Of a stretch of DNA of 64,000 bases, positions 34,932-46,752 are shown piece after piece. The number at the start of each line of letters is the position of its first letter. The first letter of the stretch is position 1. Where the stretch lies: the NCBI RefSeq assembly GCF_004337985.1, contig NC_043742.1:2900176-2964175 (forward strand). The letters run 5' to 3'. A model generated the notes under the pieces. The model made no database searches. It had not been told where the DNA came from and saw nothing but the letters and a program-made list of their open reading frames with translations. Made by a program: the position numbers and the translations under genes. The stretch comes from Pyricularia pennisetigena. Lineage: Eukaryota; Ascomycota; Sordariomycetes; Magnaporthales; Pyriculariaceae.

Positions 34932-35391
34932 TGTTACGACCAGATAGTTGGGCCGGTACCACTGAGGCCAGGCGGGGTCATACCCCTCCTAACGAAGCTC
35001 GACCAAAAAAGACACCGACTGATAAGAAACAGAATTATATAAGGAGTGGATCACGTAACCCCCCGTAACCGCCAAAAAAAGATATAATTAATATACTACA
35101 TATGAATTATAGCAGAACAAATAACATGCTGGCTGTGAAATATATTACACATACTACGCTCAAGATAACGGATTATATAACATATATTCATTACCATATA
35201 AATAAATTCGATCTTAGGATTATTTAGCAGCAATCAAGTTTATACTCTAATTAACCTTAATATTTACTTAACAACGATTATAATTTTACCCCAGTTATTA
35301 AGAACCCCAGTTACCCAATGAAAACGCTCCATTGCTTTAACCCACTGTATTTTACCCTAAAAACAGGTTACCCGATATTTTAATCGTGATA
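34932..35391 (+). repeat. Gypsy-B copy iii 5' LTR
   Basis: 460 bp, TGTTACGACC... to ...ATCGTGATA. Confidence 0.85.
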
Positions 35392-35795
35392 TTTTAATTG
35401 CTCCTAATCAGTATTTTGCTTTAAAATATACCGAATAATACCGCGGAAACGATATTTTTAACAAAACCACCCCTTAAACCACTTCTACGATTAAAACTGC
35501 GGCTAACGCTAGCGCTTTGCGTTAAATGGTCGCGACGCTCCAAGCGGAAAATTGATAATTCCAGGAACGAATGACCGAACAAATTAATGAAATTAATAGC
35601 AATTGCCTTAAATATTTTTTACTATTATTTTACGATAATATAATAAATACCTTATAGGGACTTTTTATAGGAACCCGGGTTTACCTTCATGTTAACGAGG
35701 ATAGTTTCCATATTAACGCAAATAAAGTTACCTACGTAACCTCGCTATTAAAAGGCGATGCGTTCGCTTAATTTGCACCAATTTTACGGGATTAT

Positions 35796-36420
35796 TTGGA
35801 CTACAATAAGGAAAAACACGTAAAATCAAAATTAACCGTATTTTCGACGATTAGGAAAATTTCGAAAAATGTTTTAGGGGAATATACGGTGACCCAAACG
35901 AAAAACGCACGGTTAAGCGTAAGTTGGTGCGCCTTACCTAAACTAAATCGTTATTTAAATATACCGGTAAATTTCGATAAATTACCGCCAAACTATTATA
36001 GGGCCCGGAAGCCCTAATAGTACGCCTCTATACAGGATTTAAAAAAAAGGTTAGAAACGAATTTGTTAAAAAGAACGACCCAATATATTAGCAGAATATA
36101 TGGAATCAACGGTTAAAATCGACAGCCGATTTTATAAACGAAAATTGGAACGACGCGAAAAACGCAGCGTATAAAGCCTAACCTGGCGATAAACTAATAC
36201 AGGACGCAAGTATTAACACCTTAAACCGTTTCATGAATATAATATTTCCTACGGAATATATAACGGATTTATAGACCTTAACGCAATATAGCACAAAAAA
36301 CCTCGCAAAAAGCCCTAAAACGGCGAATACTTCAAATGTGACAAAGCGGGATATATCGCCAGATTCTGTCCCAAACACGTTCCAAATTTATATCCCGATT
36401 TTATAATTGGACATTAGAAT
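35796..36420 (+). pseudogene. Gypsy-B copy iii gag relic
   Basis: A 73-codon open stretch (35796-36017) aligns with the second reading frame of the copy i gag (STIRKISKNVLGEYTVTQTK). A zinc-knuckle-like CDKAGYIARFC-type stretch lies near 36335-36375. Frames are broken by RIP-type stops. Confidence 0.65.
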
Positions 36421-37771
36421 GACACCACCGGCTCCAAAAAATGACGAAAATTAAGCGTTACCGATTATGAACAGATATGACTGGATGAATACAGCCTAAT
36501 AAACTGGATTATATGTCATAGCGACAATTATATAATTTATTATAGCCTGAAACAAATGCCAAATAGTACCCGCAAAGGCCTAAAAACACCCGAACCCTAA
36601 TAATGGGAAACCGCGTACCAATTAAAACCAAACCACCAGCCAAATTATACCAACAAAACGCCAGACGACCCAAATTTACGGAATTAGACACCTTAGAAAA
36701 ATTAAAATTAAAATTATGGGGATATACCCACCGCATCCGAATAATCCAGCAAACCCCAGCAAACGAATCCATTAATAAATTAAAAAACGAAATTAACGAA
36801 AAAGAATTAATATTTTTAAATTTACATAATTCAGCAAAGGAAAATAACCCCTATATATACGAAATAAAAAGTTATTAATTTATACCGAAACGACCAATTA
36901 ATGCAGCTTCCCGGAATACCATTTAAAACACAATTATAAAACCCTATAAAACCAATTAATCCAATTTTCGGAGACCACCCGATTTTAGATACCAAATATC
37001 CCAAAATATATAAAAATCTTTTGGGTAAAATATTTTCGAAATAATTGCGGATTGCATTTTAACAGGAAAATAATCCATGATCTACTCCTACGACGACGCA
37101 AAATAACTGGTATCCACGAAATATATATTACTATTAACCTACCCAGCTGGGAAATTGAAATAAAATTTAATACCGAACCAGCGGTTATTTTTACCGCTTA
37201 TAACGACTACCCTATAATATATTGCAATTATAAACAGTTCCTAAGGTACGAATGTACCCGAAATATTTGTAAATTATATATATTAGCTAAAATACAGGTA
37301 TAATACGAAATAAAGTTATAATAACCAGGACCCGCACCAATAATTAAAATCGTATGGAACCCCAGCGTTAAAAATAACGAAATACCCACGAACGCACAAA
37401 AAACACCCGTATTAACAGGACACCCATTGAATAAAAGCAAAGTTAAAAACAGTTATACGCCCCGAAATAAGAGCAGAAAAAATTTACAACGCGAATCTAG
37501 CAAGCCAAAAGACTAAAGTTGCCAAATGGTACAGGGTGCTGGACGATAGTAATAAAAACGGAATAAAAGACCCTAAACGCTACGCAAATTACGAACGCAG
37601 GACACGAATATATATTCCTAAATATACGATTTAACGGAAAATTTATACGAACGTTTTTTAACAGCGGAATGTAAAGCAATTACATTTCCCCAAAAATCGT
37701 GAAAAAACGACGAATATTTTAGTAACAAAAGAAAAACCATATCGACTGGAAACCGTAAAGAAAAGGCAATT

Positions 37772-38432
37772 GGTGAACATGGCTAGCGCACGGCTAATTA
37801 TATTACCTACCCTGCATTTTTTATAACGGCTAGCACGGGCCAATTTTATTAGTCACCCTGCATCGAATAAATAAATAAATAACAAATAAAACGTATACGC
37901 GTTTATTATACACATAAAGCTTTATATATCACGTTTTTGTTTATAATTTCAACAACAAAACAAATACGTCATATATAATCTAGCTTAGTGGTATAATGCA
38001 CGTACCATAATCTATATCATATATACGTTGAAGTGCGTGGGTTCGAATCCCGTTGTGGTCGCAGACCTTCTGTGCATACATAAGCACAATAGGCCGTTAG
38101 GTTAAATGGTCCGTTAGGCTCAATAGGTCGGCAGGTCAGTCACATAAATAAGGCCAAATCATGTGACGTGACCCCGCATTCCGGACATCCGGATCGAAAA
38201 TCTGCACCTACGGATTCGAACACGTAATTCACAACTTAGCCTTAGATTTATCACCTTCATAACCTTCATCGATTCAACGATTAAACGAATCGATTGTGCA
38301 AGAATAATATATCATCTCTATCACCCGCTAGCAGACGGTTATATGCCATTTCAAAGTTCCATCAACCTTATACGTGATCCACCTTTCCCCGCGTTCAAGA
38401 TTAAGCTTATTTTATCTCGTAACCTCTTCACA
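37772..38432 (+). mobile_element. Solo LTR-like element T3 with tRNA-like boxes
   Basis: 661 bp, starts (G)GTGAACATGGC, ends CCTCTTCACA, TSD CAATT at 37767-37771 and 38433-38437. A box TAGCTTAGTGGT at 37981-37992, canonical B box GGTTCGAATCC at 38040-38050, then GTTGTGGTCGCA. Second B box on the minus strand at 38212-38221. Contains an extra copy of GGCCGTTAGG relative to T1. It interrupts gypsy-B copy iii, so it is younger than that insertion. Confidence 0.75.
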
Positions 38433-38499
38433 CAATTTTATATGGGAACGGCACCATTAATACAAAAACCGTACACCTTTGGATGGAGAACTATAGACG

Positions 38500-40370
38500 G
38501 AAAAAACAAATTGTTTTAAATATTACGGAAATAGGGAACAAAAACATGATTTTAGGAATTCCCTGGTTTAAAAAAAGCAACCCCAGGATAAATTGGATTA
38601 CAGGCCAGATCCAATGGGAAAAGAACTTCATCTTAGAGCGACCTCCAGTATGATAGGGTTTACACAGGAAATATAAAGTACGGAAAAATTAAATAAAATA
38701 AATAACGTATTTATAGGAAGGACGACTAACCCCGGAACTAATATCGGAAAAAAAAACGACTATCCACAGGTTAAAACCGTTCCAATTACACAATACTAAC
38801 CACAAAAAAACAAGACCAAAAACGGCAAAATTCTAAAAAAAACCAAATTTATATACGATTATTTAGCTAAAAGCTCGAACCCGGATTACCCGAATACAGC
38901 CCGTTCGACTATGAAATACCATTGAAAAAAGGGACCCAATTAAAATTCTATAAAATATACGGTTTAAATCCGATATAAATGGAGGTATTAGACGAATACT
39001 TCGCAAAGAACCTTAAAAAAGGTTGTATTAGACTATTGACATTACCAGCAGGATACCCAATCCTTTCAATACTAAGGAAAACGGAAAACTGCGACTATAC
39101 GTGGATTATAAATAATTAAACGATATAACAATAAAAATTTGCTACCCGCTCCCATTAATAGGAGAATTTCGAAAAATACTCTATTGAATACAATATTTTA
39201 CGATATTAAACCTCAAAAAACATACATCTAATCCGTATAAAAGAAGGCGAAAAATGGAAAACAATATTTCGCATTAAACGAAAATATTACGAATACCTAG
39301 TAATGCCTTTCGGTTTTACAAACGCCCCCGCAACCTTCCAAGTTATAAATAACCACGTTTTTAGGGAATGTTTATATATTTTTATCGTTACGTACCTGGA
39401 CAATATCCTTATTTTTTCCAAACCGGTGGAAAAATATAGAAAATACGTTTACACAATTTTACGAAACCTAAAAAACCTTAAACTTTTAATTGAGCCCGAA
39501 AAATGCATTTTCCACAGCAAACAAATCAATTTCCTAAAATGAATTATCGCCCCTGGAAAAATTAGGATAAAGGAATTAAAAGTCCAAATAATAAAAAAAT
39601 GGCCCCAACCACAAAACGTAAAAGACGTTCGGGTATATCTCGGATTTGCAAAGTTTTATAAAAATTTATCACAAGGTACAGCGCGATCGCCACCCTATTG
39701 AACAATATAATTAAAAGGAATTTAAATGTCCAATGGACGGAACAAGCACAATAGGCTTTCGAACGGCAAAGAAACGCAATAACCCGAAAACCAATTTTTG
39801 AAATATTATATCCAACAAAACCTTTTGATATCGAAGCCGATGCATCCGATTGTATAATCGGAGGACAATTTAGGTAACGAAATAAAGAAGGACGCCTATA
39901 CCCTTGCGCCCTTTTTTCACAAAAATTACATGGTTCGCAATTCAATTACCAAATCCACGATAAAAAAACTTATAATTAATGTCTGGAATTAAATACGAAA
40001 TATTAGTTTATACGGACCACAAAAACCTGAGCCATTTTGCCATTAGCAAAATGTTGAACAAACGACAAACAAAATGGGCAGAATTCCTATTAGAATTCCA
40101 TTTTAAGATTAATTATCGAAAAGGAATGGAAAACGGTAGGGCCGACGCCCTCAGCAAAAACCCAGATTATAAAAACATAATACCCGAGGAAACACGAAAG
40201 GTTTTCACAACAAACGACAACGGAAACCTTTTACCAGTTTATCGAACCCTTATAACGACCAATACGGTAATTATACCAAGGAAACACGGAGAATTTACGA
40301 AAATAAAGCCCACGGACACCAAAGAATTTCAAAACATAAACATGGCTAAAACAGCACTACAATTTTAAAA
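38500..40370 (+). pseudogene. Gypsy-B copy iii RT and RNase H relic
   Basis: RT: 39303-39542 reads MPFGFTNAPATFQVINNHVF and VTYLDNILIFSKPVEKY, with YLDN instead of YLDD. RNase H: 39979-40368 reads EILVYTDHKNLSHFA, RQTKWAEFLLEFHF and GRADALSKNPDY, the standard gypsy RNase H end. The last codons (MAKTALQF) start the integrase N-terminus before the deletion. Confidence 0.85.
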
Positions 40371-40824
40371 AAAAACGATAAAAAATACGAAAAACCATTA
40401 AGGATTGCGAGCTTTGCGCAAAAAACAAATCCGCAAAATATAAACCTTATAAGCTCTTACAGCCTTTAACAACCTCAATAAGGCCTGGCAAACTATTATA
40501 ATGGATTTTATCGTCAAATTACCATTTTCCGAAAAACCATTTACTAGGACAAATTTACCAAATATGTTTATTTCCTATTAACGTACTTCGCAATCCCTTA
40601 CAATTCGTTAACACAATAAAAAATTATTTCGACCGCCGAAAGAAAAAATATAAAGAATAAATCGTTGCGACGAGCGGTGGACGTGCGACCACGAATTCTG
40701 ATTACGCGATTAAACATGGCGTAGAAAAATTAGTAAAAAAGGAATACAAACATAAAAACAAAAATTAAAAAAATATAAATCATTTAAAGGCTAAAGGGAT
40801 TTGGTTCAAGGAAAGGAGATTTAA

Positions 40825-41285
40825 TATTACGACCAAATAACTGGGCCGGTACCAATAAGGTTAGGCGGGGTTATACCCTTTTTAACTATATTCGACCAAA
40901 GAAAACACCGACCGATAAAAAACAGGATTATATAAGGAGTGGATTACGTGACCCCACGTAACCGCCAAAAAAACGATATAGTTAATATCTTACATATGAA
41001 TTATAGCAGAACAAGTAATATGCTGGCTATAGAATATATTACACATACTACGCTTAGGATAAAGGATTATATAGAACTCATTTATTACCATGTAAATAAA
41101 TTCGTTTTTAGGATTGTTTAGCAGCAATTAATTTTATTTTTGAGTTAACCTTAATATATATTTGAGAACGATTATAATTTCACCCCGGTTATTAAGAACC
41201 CCTGTTACCCAGTTAAGACGCTCAGTTGCTTTAACCCACTCTACTTTACCCTAGGAACAGGTTACCCGATACCTTGATCGTAATA
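40825..41285 (+). repeat. Gypsy-B copy iii 3' LTR
   Basis: 461 bp, starts TATTACGACC (TG mutated to TA). Confidence 0.85.
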
Positions 41286-41290
41286 TATGG

Positions 41291-41784
41291 GTTATTAACA
41301 GGGGCTTAAATATTAAACCTCGGTGCGGCGTGGTACCAACCAATGCTTTAAGACCTGTATATGCATGGGTTAGATGCCCTTATTTTGTTATTAATACCTT
41401 AATTAATTGGTTGGGGAAATTTCGTTTTGTTTCCCATATATACTTCCCGATATCGAAATAATGGTTTATAGGCCAGAAAATGTTACGGTACCGCAAAAGA
41501 TTGTCCGGAAAATCTTTTGATATAGGATTTTAAACACACACCTTTATTGCCAAACACAGTATTTTCGGGTTCGCACGCAGTGGTACAGGGTAATTAATTT
41601 GAAAATTCAATGTGTGTATTACACCTGGTATGGGGTACATCCCATTCGGTAACTCTGGAATCGCAATTCCTTGAAATATAAGATCAACGGATAATCCGAC
41701 AACCCCATTTCGGCACTATGTAATGTGGATTTTATATAAATAAACATGGATTTATTCCATGCAAAATAATATATTTAATTAACA
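41291..41784 (-). repeat. Copia LTR (minus), host of gypsy-B copy iii
   Basis: GTTATTAACAGGGGC ... ATTTAATTAACA. Contains the GTGTGT-type variant of the central part. Flanks (34913-34917 GTTTT, 41785-41789 ATTGT) do not match, so it is not a clean solo LTR. Confidence 0.7.
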
Positions 41785-41965
41785 ATTGTAATTTTTGTAC
41801 TGATGTGGATTTTATATTATTAAGAAACGTAAACGTTAGGTTTTATTTTGCTTATTATCCGATTTTTACGGTATATTTACTGATAAAAATATCAATGCTT
41901 TTGTAAACATAATCGGCTATAAATAACCTGTTAGCACTTATTTGCCCTGCATTTGTGGGGCAAGG

Positions 41966-42445
41966 TAGTTTCAGGGCTTATCCCTGACACCCAGAGCTGC
42001 ACAATTAATCCATTTCGTTCGCCTCGCTTCATTTCATAACTTAATTTAATTGCGGTTTGGCAATTTACCTGTAAGTCCACCCAAAGAACGCTTTGGTTCA
42101 GGTTTGAGAATAATTTGTTGACTTTCGCCGCTTATGGCGGAATTTCGTCAATTCGACGACCAACACTCCGTTATAAAAAAAGCAAATATGGTAAAAGTAC
42201 GCGGTTTAAACTTCAAAAATAGCATTTAGTATAATTATTAACAAAGATTGATTTTATATTTTTCAATGCTGTGACGGCCGAACTATATAGTATTTGCCTT
42301 GAATCCGCTTAGGGCGGTATTATTACTTGACTTTTTTTCCATTAATAACTTTTTTTTATATTATTTTCGTTTTTAACCAAATTTTAGATGTTTTTGCACG
42401 TGGAGGGTGGTATACGTATAATTGACGATATACCATATCGTGGTA
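41966..42445 (-). mobile_element. MULE-like TIR fragment S4a
   Basis: Starts TAGTTTCAGGGCTTATCCCTGA, the complement of the family's right end, and runs through the right subterminal region into the interior, where pogo B interrupts it. Confidence 0.65.
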
Positions 42446-44249
42446 ACGTCGGGTACCCCCTGCTCGGCCCCCTCCCTGTTCGGCGCCCCGAAAATCTAAT
42501 AACAAAATACCGACTTTTATAAACTAATTTAAATATAAAACTATCAACGAACAAAAATACAATCGTTTTCAGGCCGCTCCGGTTTATTAACCTCTTTTTC
42601 ATGAGTTAAAAGTCCCAAACTTTCTATATCATTTTCCTGCAATCCAATGATATTCTATTTATTAACCAAAAGCTCGTTTGGATTCGGAATTACCCTCCTT
42701 TTTTTAACCGGCCGTACTGCCTCCAATTGTGCTTGAAATAAACTGATTTTTTGCTGGGCGTTAGCCAAAAATATATCCTTAACTTCGAAACCTTTTTGGA
42801 TTTTTGCAAATAAAAGACGTAAAATAGCGTTGGTTTTATTGGATTGGGAAAATTTTTGCAGTTAAAATCGAATATTTCGGGTCGTTTTAGGGGTTTTCCA
42901 AATAAGTAAAAACGGGTCGTTAATTTTTTGGGTTAGGTTTTCCGGTGTTTTATCCCTTTAGAAACCGTTATTTTTATTTTTCATAACGTTGGCGTTGCTA
43001 TTTTTTAACAAAAAAGGGCTTCAAAATGGTTTAACCAAAATCACCGGCTATAAACCCGTTATACGCAACCTAAATTGAATACTTTTTGCTGTAAATGCTT
43101 TCGATTTAATTAGATTATAGCAAAAAAGCAATTTTCGTTTTTCAACAACTGTTGAACAGCAAAATTGGTTAATAAATTCAAATTAACGTCGATAAGCCTT
43201 TTTTAACGGCATAAAAACCAATAAATCCAATGGTTGGAGTACGTATAACGAATGAGGGGGTAAATATACGAGTTACATGTTATTTTGCAAATAAAGAATT
43301 TTAAATTCGTCCGTTATAGATAATCCATAACCTTCGAAAATTAATAACCGTTTTTCAGGGGTATTAAGTTGGGTATACGGAATAAGCACTTTTTTTAACC
43401 ATCCGATAACCGTTTCATTATTTATCCACCCGTTTTCGGTTGCGTAAAATTACCAGTAATTGAAAAGGTTTAAATCCGTTGGAAACCATTGTTATTGTAC
43501 GTTTTTTTTCCTTGAAATATAGCGAGGGGAGGGAGGGTAATACCCGTAACCGATATAAATTCGATTATAATCGTCCAACCACGCATTCCGGGCTTTTTTC
43601 GCTGCAACGGCCGAATTCCGTTAAAGCTTAATATTAGGCCGTTAAATCCTTTACCTCCCATTATACCGGTTTCGTCCATGTTCCACCGATTTTCCGGTTG
43701 AATATCGGTAATAACGGGGTTAATAATATAAAACCACCAGAATTTAATTGTTTCTGTAATAGCCCCATTAACCCGGGCGTTTTTTATTTGACAGGGCCTT
43801 TAGGTTTTAAAAATTGGATAACGAATTCAAAAACGGGTTATCCAACGTTTTCCAAAATTTTTTGTCTTTCCGGCGGCTTAAAAAATTCGTTCGGCAAAAA
43901 AACGTAATTTTAATGCGTTGGCGGAAACCCTAAAATTGTTTGGGTAAATACCCAATTAACCAAATGCTTTTCCTATTCCGTAAAAAACCTTCAAAAAGGG
44001 TTTTATGTTTGTTTATAAGGTTGAGAATTTTTAAATCGATTTTAAAGTGTAAATCTAGGTATTCCCCATTTTCGGGAGGTTTTTGCAATTGACTCGCCAT
44101 TATTAACGTTTTTATCAGCAGAAATAAGCTGATTTTTAGTATATTGCTTCATTGGAAAACGGAGAATGAAGAACAGAACAAAGTAAATCCAAAAGTAAAA
44201 GATTGGTCGAGATATTTATAAAAAAACATGAGAGGTGAAGGTGGCTATA
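42446..44249 (-). mobile_element. Pogo/Fot1-like DNA transposon B, right end missing
   Basis: Left TIR ACGTCGGGTACCCCCTGC follows a TA (42444-42445); the right TIR is absent and TIR-element sequence begins at about 44250. Same family as A and C but a distinct subtype. Transposase on the minus strand (next entry). Confidence 0.75.
43470..43679 (-). pseudogene. Pogo/Fot1 transposase catalytic fragment
   Basis: 69 open codons begin with MDETGI, the first catalytic Asp and following Glu of pogo DDE transposases, then KKPGMRGWTIIIEFISVTG and LPPLAIFQGKKTY, the strongly conserved stretch after it. The rest of the enzyme is in broken frames on both sides. Best preserved DDE piece of the A/B/C family here. 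Confidence 0.8.
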
Positions 44250-45790
44250 ATAATCACGCAAAATATTAAAAAAAGAAAATATCGTTCAAAATAGCGTTTA
44301 ATACCACTATTAGCAACGATTTGATTTATTTCTTTATCTGCTATAACGGCCGAATTGGAAGCCACCTGCCCTTAAGCCGTTCATGGCGGTACTGTTTTTT
44401 CGATAATTTGTAAATTTTGGATTCTTTTAATATTATTTTTAATTTTCAACCAAATTTTATGATTTCTGCACGTGGAAGGTCGTACACGTATGTATACCTT
44501 TAAATTGAATTTTGGTGCTTATGCCCCATTATAGAAGCAGTTAAATAGGCGGATAGGCAAAGTAAACACATTTTTGTATATAATTTCTAATCGAAACTCG
44601 TTAATATTTTACTAATTTTAACCATAATAAAACCAAAATATCAGGGACTGGATGACATATTTAAACAAGCGTCCACGTTAGATTTGATTCCTGATCCTGG
44701 CTTTGAAAATTGTTTTATATATAAAAATGCTAAATGTACATTTTTATCTATTTTTTGCTGTATATAATTAATTTTACATTATTTTTGTTTTGCCGCCAAA
44801 TTTCGTCGTTCTTGCACCTGCGGTGTGAGATGATCATATATAGTATAATGCTACAGTTTGGTATATATATCCAATTATCGAAGCTGTTGAATAAGAGGAT
44901 AAGTTGGGTGTATATAATTCTATATATAATTTACAATCGAAACGGTTTTATATTTTTACCAATTTTCAAGGTAATAAAGCCAAAAGTTCAAGGACTTGAT
45001 TAAGTATATAACCAAACGTCAGCGTGAAATCCGATTTATAATACCCGCTTATATTATTCTTGTATTTAGCATAATGCTAAATTTGTATTATTTTTCTATT
45101 CTTTGCTTTATTTAATCAAATAAACTTTATAGAAAAAAGGTTCAAGAGTATCTATATAGAGATCTATAGAGGAATGAATGTATTGAAACTCTTTTTCATG
45201 TTACCAATATTTGCGGAAATATTGAGTTTTTTCATAAATTATTGATCAATATAGAAATATTAATAAAACTGTTGTTTTAAACGATAATTGCATGCACTTT
45301 GCAGTTCTAGGTCTGCTAAACTACAAATACTATAAGTCGCTTTGGAATCATTATTACATACCACTATTCAAAATAACTATTAAAAATAATGAAAAATTAC
45401 AAACTTTCCGAAATATTTAAATATTCTTGCATATATATTGGCTATAAAAACACGGTGCTCAATAAAAGAGTCACCAAACTCCAATTAATTCAACGCAGGT
45501 TATTCAATAATTTTACAATCTTTATTCATTTCTTTATTCGAAAATTTATCTACATACTATAATTATGCCATTTCTTTTTGCTATTATAATGCGAAAATTA
45601 TGTATATACCCGCTATAAACGGCGAAATGCGACAAATTGTCGTTGGTGGTACCGCCATAAACGGCGAAATGCGATAAGTTGTCCTCAGATTAGAACGAGC
45701 GCGTTCTCTTCGGCCAATGTAATTGGTCGAAAAGCCATGTGGCTGAAAGGTATATGGAACGCTCGGACCCCGCAAGGGTCTCGTTAAAAC
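44250..45790 (-). mobile_element. MULE-like TIR fragment S4b, right end missing
   Basis: Begins AATCACGCAAAATATT inside the right subterminal region, contains both ~350-bp interior units, and reaches the left subterminal part (CGCCATAAACGGCG, CTTCGGCCAATGTAATTGG, GGAACGCTCGGACCCCGC). The left terminus is truncated near 45790. Confidence 0.6.
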
Positions 45791-45935
45791 ATTAAAGCTT
45801 ACAACTATAACCAATTATGGTTTTGCAATATACTCATCGGTCCATCCACAAAATACTTCAATTTAAATTTAAGAATAATTTGTCGATTTTCGCCGTTTAT
45901 AAGGGTATTTTAATCAATTGAGCGACAAATATTTC
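45791..45935 (-). mobile_element. Small MULE-like TIR fragment
   Basis: GGTTTTGCAATATACTCATC, GGTCCATCCACAAAA and TTTCGCCGTTTATAAGGG are the complement of the family's right subterminal region. No terminus left. Confidence 0.5.
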
Positions 45936-46391
45936 CATATTATTCCATGATTACGGAAAGCTTTAAAAAAAGACCATTAAAAATAGGAATTGGTAGGCCT
46001 TTTCTATCAAGTTGAAAAGCTTTGCATAACGTACCGCAACTAAGAGTTGTACATAACCCGCTATTTATCCGTTTTTCACGGTATCCGTTTATTAATATAA
46101 TATATAAATACTATCGATGTCTATTTTCTAGTTTATTTATAACAATTATAGTCCGTTGAAACTTATATGCAAAAAAAGTACCAAAGGAAAAAGAATTATT
46201 CATCACTTCATTCGAAATAACCTAAAATTATAAATTTTATAATTTATATAATACGCTGTATATTTACCCACTTAAAAATCCATCGTTCCTGCAAGGCTCT
46301 CTACATTTGTTATTATAGATTTGGGCCTAACGCACGGATTACCTAATAAAATACAAAAGCGGGTTAAGAATGATATATAGAAAGGAACAAT
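45936..46391. other. AT-rich spacer
   Basis: No gene, no LTR or TIR match seen. Confidence 0.4.
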
Positions 46392-46464
46392 TGTTAGTTA
46401 TATGCGTTATTTAGCATGTAATGGGTCCACATTTATATGTATATAAGCCACAATAAATAGTGCC
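46392..46464 (+). repeat. First 73 bp of a Copia LTR, foldback with the next LTR
   Basis: TGTTAGTTATATGCGTTA through AATAGTGCC is the LTR start in plus orientation; at once followed by a minus-orientation LTR. Confidence 0.65.
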
Positions 46465-46752
46465 GTTAACAATATAGGTTGCTAACAGGGGTTTAGGTAT
46501 TACCTAGGTGCGGAGTAGTGCTAGTTGCGCTATAAGGCCTGTAATTACAGGGCTTAAATGCATTAAATTATTTAATAAAATGGTTCACTAATTTTGGGAT
46601 TAATAGCTTAAATTCATTGGTGGGGGAGATTTTGCTCTATCTCCCTTATATACCCTCCAACATTAAAATGGGGGTCCGCACGCCAAAAAGCGTTCCGGTA
46701 CCGCACACGATTTTCCGAAAAATTATTTTATAAGGGTTGTTGAAAAAGCACC
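46465..46752 (-). repeat. Copia LTR (minus), left piece
   Basis: Begins GTTAACAATATAGGTTGCTAAC (LTR end, complemented) and runs to GTTGAAAAAGCACC, where the TIR element inserted. Continues at 48522-48805 and 50671-50673. Confidence 0.7.

Larger units (their letters stand above)
34932..41285 (+). mobile_element. Gypsy-B copy iii, internally deleted, plus orientation
   Basis: LTRs 34932-35391 and 40825-41285, perfect TSD TATGG (34927-34931, 41286-41290), polypurine tract AAGGAAAGGAGATTTAA just before the 3' LTR. Total 6354 bp including solo LTR T3 (37772-38432). Relative to copy ii about 1.7 kb is missing: integrase starts near 40330 and runs almost directly into the element end, so the integrase core, C-terminus and antisense ORF are gone. 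Confidence 0.9.
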
